From contig WGCR01000587.1 of assembly GCA_015493675.1 (NCBI GenBank), forward strand, positions 1 through 5,078: 5,078 nucleotides of DNA. The letters are read 5' to 3'. This stretch comes from Anaerolineae bacterium. GTDB taxonomy: Bacteria > Chloroflexota > Anaerolineae > J102. The translations under genes and the position numbers were made by a program. The number at the start of each line of letters is the position of its first letter. Within the stretch, counting starts at the first letter, position 1. Shown here piece by piece: positions 1 through 4,801 of the stretch. The notes under the pieces are model-generated. The model was not told the DNA's origin and ran no database searches. It was given only the letters and a program-made list of their open reading frames with translations.

Positions 1-63
1 ATGCAACATGGATTCGAATTCCTCGCGGATTTCTTGTACAATGATAGCCGAGTTGGATGACAT
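1..63 (-). CDS. 5' fragment of a divergent gene, possibly an insertion-sequence transposase
   Basis: On the minus strand an ATG at 63-61 opens a frame that stays open for 21 codons to the left edge (begins MSSNSAIIVQEIREEF, ends SMLH). It is preceded by AGGAGA (minus strand, 74-69) with 5 nt to the ATG, the best-placed ribosome binding site at this end of the window, so I regard this as a real gene start. The short amphipathic, Glu/Arg-rich helix resembles the N-terminus I recall for some transposases (ISKra4-like) of GC-rich environmental bacteria, but 21 residues cannot establish a family. If it is a transposase, the element's end lies within about 60 bp to the right, where the ATPase gene begins. 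No clear terminal inverted repeat can be verified because the other end is outside the window. Confidence is good for a gene start and low for the function. Confidence 0.55.
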   Translation of the reverse strand, partial: MSSNSAIIVQEIREEFESMLH

Positions 64-68
64 GGTTC

Positions 69-74
69 TCTCCT
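69..74 (-). promoter_or_regulatory. Shine-Dalgarno of the divergent left-edge gene
   Basis: AGGAGA read on the minus strand, 5 nt before the ATG at 63-61. It fixes the start of the left-edge gene. It also covers the bases just before the plus-strand GTG at 76, which makes that GTG an unattractive start for the ATPase. Confidence 0.6.
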
Positions 75-106
75 GGTGAGTGTTCCGACGATTGGTTGTC
101 GCCGTC

Positions 107-133
107 ATTCTACCAAATTGACCATGTCTCCAA
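107..133 (-). promoter_or_regulatory. Weak candidate promoter for the left-edge gene
   Basis: On the minus strand TAGAAT (112-107) matches five of six bases of a -10 box and would start transcription about 35-40 nt before the ATG at 63. The best upstream -35 is only TTGGAG (133-128) with a short 15-nt spacer, so this is a weak call. Confidence 0.2.
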
Positions 134-1872
134 CTCATTTAGGACGCACCCTTTTGAATCACGCCACCGCGGAGGGGGGCTTCCTCACCAGCGCCATGCT
201 CCTGGTGGACGCGAAGGGCGCGGCCGCAGCGGAATCCCTAGTTCCACAAGCCTTTCACGGGCCCAATGCGCCCACGCCCGTAATGACCGTGATGGCGGGG
301 GAGGCGCTGCGGCCCCACGTCCTGGCCCTGCGCCCCTCCCTGGACCGGGCCGCGTCCGACCCCTTCGACGTGGGCCTGTGGACCCGCTGGGGCACGTTGC
401 ACACGCCGGAGATGGTGGCGGCCCTGACCGCACCCAATCTCTTCGAGGAGGGCCTGGCCGTGACCGTGCAGGAGCGCATCCCCGCCGGCCTGGCCTTCTA
501 CCCCGACGCGTCGGGCGAGGTGGCGCTGGGGCATCAGGTCTCGCCCGAGACCGGCGATCTCACCGCGGTCCCCCTGAAACTGAGCCGGGAGCGGCATTTC
601 CACACCGCGTTCATCGGCGACACCGGCTATGGCAAATCGGTGGCCGCGGTGCGCCTGGTACTGGAGACGACCGTCAAGTGGAAAATGCGCACCCTGGTGC
701 TCGATTTCGGCGCGGGCTGGCGGCAGCTCTTGAACGCGCCCGGTCTGGAAGGGCGGGTGGACATCCGCCAGCTCTCGCCGGGTGGCGTGCGGCCTCTGCG
801 CTGGAATCCCTTGCAGATCGGGCGGCACATTCTGCCCGAGGTGCAGTGGCGCGCGTTTTGTGATATCTTCGGCGCGGTGGCGCGACTGGGCGTGCGGCGG
901 CAGGTGGCGGAGCTGCGGGAGGCGCTGCGCCGGGTGTATCTACGGGCCGGGGTGCTGATCGACGATCCTGAGCTGCCGCCAGATTGGGCGGTGGTGCGCA
1001 GCGACGACGGTGTGGAATTCAGCGGGATGGTGGGGTCGCAGACCGGGCGCTTGCTTCCTCCAGAAAGGCAAAAACTGGCGGTGGCGCGTTCAAGGCGGGT
1101 GGGCCTGGCCGAGCTCTACGCCGAAATCGAGAACAAGCTCAGCCTGATTCCGCCGCGGGACACCATGCTGCGGGGCGTGCTGGAGGGCATCCTCTTTCGG
1201 CTGCATCCCCTGGTGCAGGGCGCGGCGGCCCGGCAGTATGCCGCGGGCCCGGACGCGGTGGACATCAACGAGGTGGCACCGGGGGATTGGGGCGTGGCCA
1301 TCCTGGAGGGCGGCGCATTCCTGGACGAGTTCTCCAAGGCGTTTCTGCTGGGATGGACGGCCTGGCACATCTACAACGACGCGGTGGTGCAGCGGATGCG
1401 GCGGGCGCGATCGGAGCCCGCGCACATCCAGATCGTGTTCGAGGAGGCCAACAAGATTTTGTCGGGCGTGGACGCAGGCGAGGAGGAGGGCGGGGCCGCC
1501 AGCACCGCGGAGCAGTTCGCAGCCATGTGGCGGGACTCCCGCAAGTATGGCATCTGGCTGCATCTCATCACCCAGAGCCCGTCCCTGATCCCGTCCGGCA
1601 TTCTGTCCTCGTGCAACAACGTGTTTGCGGGCCAGGTCAAGAACCGGCGGGACCAGGACGTGGTCATCGGCATGTTACACAAGTCGCCTGTGGGCTTCAC
1701 CGACGAGGTGTGGCGACGGTTTCTGGCATCGCTGCCTGTGGCCCGTTCTGTCGTCAAGCTGGGCTACGCCTTCGACCGGGCGCTGCTGGAGCCGGTGTAC
1801 GTGCAGCCGCTCATCGTGCGGGCGCGGGAGCCGGATGATGAGGAGATCGTGGAGAGATTGGGACGAGGATGA
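124..1872 (+). CDS. VirB4/TraC/HerA-type P-loop ATPase, possibly N-terminally truncated
   Basis: The predicted protein is a 582-residue cytoplasmic ATPase of the VirB4/TraC/HerA superfamily, which powers DNA or protein transfer through conjugative or secretion machinery, usually as a hexamer. Counting from the ATG at 124, Walker A is GDTGYGKS (165-172), followed by a strand ending VLDFGAG (about 192-198). The Walker B-like strand is IQIVFEEANK (435-444), with Glu-Glu where Asp-Glu is usual, and a LITQSP sensor-type motif sits at 481-486. KNRRDQ at 506-511 could supply an arginine finger. No membrane segments are seen. The start is uncertain: the frame is open from 61, a GTG lies at 76, and neither start has a Shine-Dalgarno. 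The first ~150 residues look like the middle of a longer family member, so an insertion at the left may have removed the original 5' end. The substrate cannot be told from sequence. Nearby pilus genes suggest an envelope or transfer system. Confidence 0.85.
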   Translation: MSPTHLGRTLLNHATAEGGFLTSAMLLVDAKGAAAAESLVPQAFHGPNAPTPVMTVMAGEALRPHVLALRPSLDRAASDPFDVGLWTRWGTLHTPEMVAALTAPNLFEEGLAVTVQERIPAGLAFYPDASGEVALGHQVSPETGDLTAVPLKLSRERHFHTAFIGDTGYGKSVAAVRLVLETTVKWKMRTLVLDFGAGWRQLLNAPGLEGRVDIRQLSPGGVRPLRWNPLQIGRHILPEVQWRAFCDIFGAVARLGVRRQVAELREALRRVYLRAGVLIDDPELPPDWAVVRSDDGVEFSGMVGSQTGRLLPPERQKLAVARSRRVGLAELYAEIENKLSLIPPRDTMLRGVLEGILFRLHPLVQGAAARQYAAGPDAVDINEVAPGDWGVAILEGGAFLDEFSKAFLLGWTAWHIYNDAVVQRMRRARSEPAHIQIVFEEANKILSGVDAGEEEGGAASTAEQFAAMWRDSRKYGIWLHLITQSPSLIPSGILSSCNNVFAGQVKNRRDQDVVIGMLHKSPVGFTDEVWRRFLASLPVARSVVKLGYAFDRALLEPVYVQPLIVRAREPDDEEIVERLGRG

Positions 1873-1904
1873 ATGATCGAAAGTTGGCCCTGTCTCCTTT
1901 TTGC

Positions 1905-1940
1905 CACGAAGGCGCGAAGGGGACGAAGACACGAAGAAGG
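1905..1940. repeat. CGAAG short-period array
   Basis: Four CGAAG cores occur at 1907, 1915, 1924 and 1932, i.e. with an 8-9 nt period, embedded in variants of CACGAAGG. It begins 32 bp after the ATPase stop codon. Similar CACGAAGGCACGAAG stretches are recalled from intergenic DNA of many environmental bacterial genomes. No function is known to me. Confidence 0.7.
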
Positions 1941-1966
1941 AAAATAATCAGTTGATGATGGGCGAT

Positions 1967-1994
1967 ATCGTCCCCCGTCCATCGTCTATCGTCC
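1967..1994. repeat. Four-unit heptanucleotide tandem array
   Basis: Four contiguous 7-bp units with no gaps: ATCGTCC, CCCGTCC, ATCGTCT, ATCGTCC. It ends 9 bp before the ATG of the next gene, so it lies where a ribosome binding site would be expected, and none is seen. It is the first of several heptad arrays in this window and resembles the heptanucleotide STRR class known from cyanobacteria. Confidence 0.8.
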
Positions 1995-2003
1995 AAACAG
2001 CCT

Positions 2004-2573
2004 ATGGAGTCCAGACATTTTCTACCCCTCACCCTTTTCATCATCGCCGTGACGTTGATGGTAGCGATGGCGCTCCACCGCGCGCCCATGCCCGCGCGGC
2101 CCGTCATCGCCCGAACGACGCCGCTGCCCACGGTCACGCCGACCGCTACCGCCACGCCCGGCTGGTGGGATGAGGCTGATTTTGCTACGCCGACGCTGCC
2201 GTCGCTGCCGGGCGTGAAGAAGCCTGCGTTTTCGGATGGATCGGGCGGTGCGGAGCCGGGCCAGCCTGTACCTTTCACGACGCTCTCTTGTCCCACCGCG
2301 GGCGTGAAGATCACCGAGATTCGCACAGCGTCCGGGCCATGGTGGCACATCTTCGGCGTGGCGGACATCCCGAACCTGTGGTATTGGAAGGCGGAGGCGT
2401 CGGTGGATGGCGAACACTGGGCCATGCTCTATCGGAGCGAGCAGGCGACCTCGGGCCTGCTGCTGCGCCTGAACCTGACGACGCTACCGGGTGGGCCGTT
2501 GCACATCCGCCTCACTGCCGTGGATCGGACGGGGAATTATCCCGGGCCATGTGTGGTGCGGGCGGGGGAGTGA
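2004..2573 (+). CDS. Small membrane-anchored exported protein with Thr/Pro linker and a C-terminal beta-rich domain
   Basis: The protein has 189 residues. A hydrophobic segment at about 7-24 (FLPLTLFIIAVTLMVAMAL) follows a short N-terminus and should act as an uncleaved anchor or signal. Residues 37-90 form a low-complexity Thr/Pro/Gly-rich linker (TTPLPTVTPTATATP). Residues 96-183 look like a compact extracytoplasmic beta domain: it starts at Cys96, ends at Cys183 (possible capping disulfide), contains alternating strands with WYWKAEASVDG and closes with LTAVDRTGNYPGPC. That closing pattern matches an Ig/FN3-like domain I recall at the ends of exported Chloroflexota proteins; this is from memory, not a search. 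The ATG at 2004 is the only start in frame after a stop at 1956-1958, and it has no Shine-Dalgarno. The gene is co-directional with the ATPase, 131 bp downstream. A surface or envelope role is inferred; the exact function is unknown. Confidence 0.75.
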   Translation: MESRHFLPLTLFIIAVTLMVAMALHRAPMPARPVIARTTPLPTVTPTATATPGWWDEADFATPTLPSLPGVKKPAFSDGSGGAEPGQPVPFTTLSCPTAGVKITEIRTASGPWWHIFGVADIPNLWYWKAEASVDGEHWAMLYRSEQATSGLLLRLNLTTLPGGPLHIRLTAVDRTGNYPGPCVVRAGE

Positions 2574-2626
2574 GTGAGGTGAGCGGAGGACGGTGTTTCG
2601 GGAATTTGGGCTGGTCCACATGACGT

Positions 2627-2655
2627 TTGACAGGCAAAGAAAAATATGGTAGCGT
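2627..2655 (+). promoter_or_regulatory. Sigma70-type promoter candidate upstream of the lipoprotein gene
   Basis: A perfect TTGACA (2627-2632), a 17-nt spacer that is A-rich, and TAGCGT (2650-2655), which keeps the T-A-...-T positions of a -10 box. Transcription would begin near 2662 and give a leader of about 150 nt before the ATG at 2813. The -35 lies inside two heptad-like units (TGACGTT, TGACAGG at 2621-2634). Confidence 0.45.
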
Positions 2656-2705
2656 GCCTTCCAATGGGTATCCAACCGATGATGCTGGACCGGGGTGTTC
2701 TCCAT

Positions 2706-2726
2706 CACGATTGACGATTCCCGATT
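2706..2726. repeat. Three-unit heptanucleotide tandem array
   Basis: Three contiguous 7-bp units: CACGATT, GACGATT, CCCGATT. It lies in the gap between the anchored protein and the lipoprotein gene, inside the predicted leader of the latter. The rest of the 239-bp gap (2574-2812) shows only the promoter candidate and the ribosome binding site. Confidence 0.7.
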
Positions 2727-2798
2727 GTTCTCTGCGCCTGTGGTTCCTGGCGCCAAACCGTTGTCTCCCTTGTCTATACTTCCCAATTTCATCGTTAT

Positions 2799-2803
2799 AG
2801 GGG
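2799..2803 (+). promoter_or_regulatory. Ribosome binding site of the lipoprotein gene
   Basis: AGGGG with a 9-nt gap before the ATG at 2813. It is a moderate match, and it supports this start together with the good lipoprotein signal that begins at that ATG. Confidence 0.45.
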
Positions 2804-2812
2804 CATTGATCC

Positions 2813-3448
2813 ATGAAACGTTATATTTTTGGAGCAACATGTTTGATGGTCCTTGTCGTCATGGCTGTTCTTGTCGGCGCCTGTGGCGGTTCTTCACCAA
2901 GCCAAAGCTTGCCAACTGTGCCTCCTACCTGGACTCCAAGTCAGCAGACAATTAAAGCAACACCGACAGAAACCCTTGAAGAAAGACTAACCCCAACTCC
3001 TGCTCCTACAAAAAAGGCAACTGCTAAGCCAATGCCTACAGCAACCTACACTCCAATACCTACTGCTACACCAACACCAAGATTTTCTGAAAAAGATATC
3101 CAGGATTATACTATTGTTAAAGTTTATTTTTTACAAGAAGGAAAGGACATAATCCCAACAAATGAACAAGTCCAAATATTATACCACCGATTATATGGCA
3201 ATGATCAAGAATTCCTGGATTTTATGAAAGAAACTAATGAACACATTGAAGACTACTTGAATGTTGTTATACAAGGGCATCCTTATGAGTTTAAGACTAT
3301 AGCTCCAGGCATCAGGGCAATTCATTTTACAGATGTAGATGAGACTTATAATTTAGTCTTTGGCCCAAAAAAACAAATAGGTACAGATTTTCATGAGGCA
3401 GGAGTTAGTTATACTATTTTAAGCTCAAAATTAGTTGAGCGTAAGTAA
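2813..3448 (+). CDS. AT-rich predicted lipoprotein of unknown function
   Basis: The protein has 211 residues. It starts with a type II signal peptide: MKRY, a hydrophobic core (about 5-21), and a lipobox VGAC with the lipidated cysteine at 24, followed by GGSSPSQS. Residues 33-90 are a Thr/Pro/Lys linker (TPTPAPTKKAT, TPIPTATPTPR). Residues 91-211 form a charged, probably globular domain rich in Lys, Glu, Asp, Tyr and Phe that I do not recognise; it lacks cysteines and obvious catalytic motifs. The mature protein should sit on the outer face of the cytoplasmic membrane. Base composition is odd: the 60 bases from 3121 contain 17 G/C, while the 60 from 301 in the ATPase gene contain 49. Codons are correspondingly A/T-ending, so recent acquisition from a low-GC donor is likely. 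It has its own promoter candidate and RBS, so it may be an independent cargo gene. Confidence 0.8.
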   Translation: MKRYIFGATCLMVLVVMAVLVGACGGSSPSQSLPTVPPTWTPSQQTIKATPTETLEERLTPTPAPTKKATAKPMPTATYTPIPTATPTPRFSEKDIQDYTIVKVYFLQEGKDIIPTNEQVQILYHRLYGNDQEFLDFMKETNEHIEDYLNVVIQGHPYEFKTIAPGIRAIHFTDVDETYNLVFGPKKQIGTDFHEAGVSYTILSSKLVERK

Positions 3449-3630
3449 TCGTCAGACCTTTTTATAAACTAACAGCTGCCAAGACTACAGAATCTTACGT
3501 TGATTCCTTTGTCACTGGCGCTACAACCCTGATCTTCACACCCCTCCTTCCACAATGAGTTTTGAGGAGTCGTTCCTCCAACCCCGCCATTGTCCTCACG
3601 CTGATCCTCAGCCACAATAGCCCATAGAAC

Positions 3631-3646
3631 GCGTCAGCCCTGACGC
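3631..3646 (+). other. Stable 6-bp hairpin just before the terminator
   Basis: GCGTCA (3631-3636), loop GCCC, TGACGC (3641-3646) is a perfect inverted repeat with a tight tetraloop. It lies 5 nt upstream of the terminator stem. Two consecutive hairpins before a T tract are typical of the 3' end of a structured RNA, but no RNA family is recognisable. Confidence 0.5.
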
Positions 3647-3651
3647 ACGAG

Positions 3652-3684
3652 AAAGACGCCGCGATTTCACGAGCGTCTTTTTTT
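3652..3684 (+). terminator. Rho-independent terminator
   Basis: Perfect 8-bp stem AAAGACGC (3652-3659) with GCGTCTTT (3673-3680), a 13-nt loop, and a run of seven T residues (3678-3684). The T run is on the plus strand, so it stops rightward transcription. It lies 203 bp past the lipoprotein stop codon, so it ends either a long 3' tail of that transcript or a separate small RNA. It insulates the pilus genes that follow. Confidence 0.75.
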
Positions 3685-3709
3685 GTTGCGTGCTGACAGC
3701 GAATCATCA

Positions 3710-3744
3710 TTTGACGATACATATCGCCCACATCAATCGTCAAA
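3710..3744. repeat. 9-bp perfect inverted repeat
   Basis: TTTGACGAT (3710-3718) and ATCGTCAAA (3736-3744) are perfect inverted copies separated by 17 nt. The right copy is part of the left heptad array, so three elements overlap here. It could be a hairpin or a paired protein-binding site. Confidence 0.55.
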
Positions 3745-3803
3745 CGTAAAACGTCAGGGTTGTCTCGCCGAAAATGACGTTTGACGTCTTGACGTTTGAC
3801 GCC
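3738..3803. repeat. Inverted heptad arrays forming a large imperfect hairpin
   Basis: Read on the minus strand, the left arm is TGACGTT, TTACGTT, TGACGAT (3756-3736). Read on the plus strand, the right side is TGACGTT, TGACGTC, an extra T, TGACGTT, TGACGCC (3775-3803). Arms 3738-3756 and 3782-3801 can pair over 18 base pairs with one mismatch and one bulged base, around a 25-nt loop (3757-3781). The structure ends 35 bp before the cpaB-like ATG and lies after the terminator. It could be a mobile REP-like element, a regulatory leader or a binding site. Confidence 0.7.
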
Positions 3804-3818
3804 GTTTCCACTCATAAC
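3789..3818 (+). promoter_or_regulatory. Weak candidate promoter of the pilus operon
   Basis: TTGACG (3789-3794) from the right heptad array, an 18-nt spacer and CATAAC (3813-3818). It would give a leader of only about 14 nt, in keeping with the lack of a Shine-Dalgarno before the ATG at 3839. An alternative is CTGACA (3693-3698) with TACATA (3718-3723), 19 nt apart. Both are weak. Confidence 0.25.
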
Positions 3819-3838
3819 CTTCGCATTTTTCATCCTTC

Positions 3839-4801
3839 ATGTCCAAAAAGAAATCCCTTCTCCTCCCCCTCCTCTTCGGCCTGTTCACCTTCGGCCTCAT
3901 CCTTCTGGCCCTCTGGCCCGAGCCGGAGCCCACTGTCGATATCGTCGTCGCGGCCCGCGACCTGGGCGCTGGGACCGCGCTCACGCCCGCCGACCTGGCC
4001 CTGCGCACCCTGCCCGCGGACCAGGCCCCGCCCGACGCGGTGGGCGACCCCGCGGCCCTGGTCGGCCACACACTGGCTGTGGCCCGCTTCCAGGGCGAGC
4101 CCATCAGTCCCAGGCACCTGGGGCCGGGCGTGAGCTTGAGACCGGACGAACGGGCCGTAGCTGTGCGGGTGAAGCGGGACCGGGGCCTGGCGGGCCTGCT
4201 GCGGCCCGGCGCCCGCGTGGGCGTCGTCGCCACCCTGCCCGATGACAATGGCGATCTCTTCGCCAAGGCCGTCATCGAAGACCTGCGGGTGCTCTACGTC
4301 AGCCCGGAGTTCCAGGCCAAACCAGACACTTCGGCTTCGCTCAGGGCAGGCGCGCCCGTCACCGCCCAGATGACCGTCAGCGACGGCGAACCCTCGGGCC
4401 TGACCGCGTCGCCCGGCGTGGCTGCCACCAGCAGCAAGCCCGCGAACGAGGGCGTCATCCTCCTGGCCGCGCCCATTGCGTCCCAAGCCATCGCCTATAT
4501 CCCCATGACCCAAACGGTGGCGTCCGACGTCCAAAGTCCAATGTCCGATGCCGAAACCGGTGACGAGCCCGAACTGATCACCGAGGAGCCCCCGACCTTG
4601 GACGTGGGACGTTGGACATTGGACTACCAAAACGCCCAAGTGTTGTATGTGTCCCCCGTCGAACTCCTGGCCGCGCTCAACGCAGAGAAGGACGCGCTCA
4701 CCCTGTATCTGATGCCTCAGGACGCAGCGCCCCTGGCCAGCAACGGCCTCAGCCTCTCCGAACTCCTACCCCTACCGCCTATCGAGGAGGAAGCGCCATG
4801 A
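3839..4801 (+). CDS. cpaB: Flp/Tad pilus assembly protein, CpaB/RcpC family
   Basis: The 320-residue protein is CpaB/RcpC-like, an envelope factor that helps assemble and stabilise Flp (type IVb) pili. Lys-rich MSKKK precedes one membrane segment (about 6-26). A SAF-type domain follows (about 34-95: VVAARDLGAGTALTPADLAL, GEPISPRHLG), then an RcpC-type domain starting at AVAVRVKRDRGLAGLLRPG (106-124) and continuing to about 157. From 160 to 265 the chain is low in conserved features and contains two segments made of dispersed DNA repeats: residues 164-171 (bases 4328-4350) and 228-263 (two inverted heptad arrays). VLYVSP occurs twice (151-156, 268-273), bracketing this expanded part. The C-terminal piece ends at ELLPLPPIEEEAP. 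The ATG at 3839 is the only sensible start and has no Shine-Dalgarno. Its stop overlaps the next start as ATGA, so the two are translationally coupled. Confidence 0.82.
   Translation: MSKKKSLLLPLLFGLFTFGLILLALWPEPEPTVDIVVAARDLGAGTALTPADLALRTLPADQAPPDAVGDPAALVGHTLAVARFQGEPISPRHLGPGVSLRPDERAVAVRVKRDRGLAGLLRPGARVGVVATLPDDNGDLFAKAVIEDLRVLYVSPEFQAKPDTSASLRAGAPVTAQMTVSDGEPSGLTASPGVAATSSKPANEGVILLAAPIASQAIAYIPMTQTVASDVQSPMSDAETGDEPELITEEPPTLDVGRWTLDYQNAQVLYVSPVELLAALNAEKDALTLYLMPQDAAPLASNGLSLSELLPLPPIEEEAP
4328..4350. repeat. Dispersed repeat fragment inside the cpaB-like frame
   Basis: The 23-bp stretch contains TTCGGCTTCGCTCAGGGCAG. It closely resembles a short repeat I recall from intergenic DNA of Chloroflexota and other environmental genomes; its complement is often mistranslated as peptides such as PERSR or LSEVEG. 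Here it is in frame and encodes TSASLRAG. The link to the dispersed family is from memory. Confidence 0.5.
4522..4549. repeat. Four-unit heptad array inside cpaB, left arm
   Basis: Four contiguous 7-bp units: GTCCGAC, GTCCAAA, GTCCAAT, GTCCGAT. It lies within the coding sequence and encodes SDVQSPMSD. Bases 4535-4546 are a perfect inverted copy of 4614-4625 in the right arm. Confidence 0.85.
4598..4625. repeat. Four-unit heptad array inside cpaB, right arm (inverted)
   Basis: Four contiguous 7-bp units: TTGGACG, TGGGACG, TTGGACA, TTGGACT, i.e. the left-arm motif in the opposite orientation. The arms are 48 bp apart. The encoded segment is LDVGRWTLDY. Total length stays a multiple of three, so the frame survives. 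Confidence 0.85.
4785..4790 (+). promoter_or_regulatory. Shine-Dalgarno of the CpaE/TadZ-like gene
   Basis: AGGAGG, a perfect match, 7 nt before the ATG at 4798. It lies in the last codons of the cpaB-like gene and fixes the downstream start. Confidence 0.8.

Larger units (their letters stand above)
3449..3838. other. 390-bp stretch without a supported gene
   Basis: The stretch between the lipoprotein stop and the cpaB-like start holds a small perfect hairpin (GAGGA 3564-3568 with TCCTC 3574-3578), a hairpin pair ending in an intrinsic terminator (3631-3684), a 9-bp inverted repeat (3710-3718 with 3736-3744) and two inverted heptad arrays (3738-3803). A minus-strand frame of 112 codons (3833-3495) crosses all of these and is not supported as a gene. 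The first part, about 3449-3630, otherwise shows nothing I recognise. Confidence 0.6.

Noticed and set aside
76..123. GTG at 76 as the start of the ATPase
   Set aside because: It lies against the ribosome binding site of the divergent gene, has no Shine-Dalgarno of its own, and residues 1-16 (MSVPTIGCRRHSTKLT) look non-coding. The ATG at 124 is preferred, but neither may be the ancestral start.
57..863. Plus-strand frame of 268 codons starting at 57
   Set aside because: It is an Arg/Gly/Pro-rich shadow of the ATPase gene, typical of an out-of-frame reading of GC-rich DNA, while the overlapping frame has intact Walker motifs.
2775..2780. TATACT as a -10 box closer to the lipoprotein gene
   Set aside because: No acceptable -35 lies 16-18 nt upstream (the place is occupied by GCCAAA), and there is no extended -10 TGN. 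The TTGACA/TAGCGT pair at 2627-2655 is better.
3431..3472. TTAGTT/AACTAA inverted repeat at the lipoprotein stop as a terminator
   Set aside because: The 6-bp A/T-rich stem with a 30-nt loop would be unstable, and no T run follows it.
3495..3833. Minus-strand frame of 112 codons between the lipoprotein and cpaB-like genes
   Set aside because: Its start region is made of heptad repeats, it runs through the plus-strand terminator and two hairpins, and no Shine-Dalgarno precedes its first ATG or the inner starts near 3710-3720. The predicted protein has no recognisable domain.
1967..4625. CRISPR array
   Set aside because: The repeat units are only 7 bp and directly contiguous, with no 25-40 bp repeats or unique spacers, and no cas genes are present.
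3830..4639. Minus-strand frame of 269 codons opposite the cpaB-like gene
   Set aside because: It is an antisense shadow of a GC-rich gene. Its peptide includes translated repeat signatures (PERSR, GHWTLDVGR), and the plus strand has a coherent membrane segment, SAF domain and coupled downstream gene.
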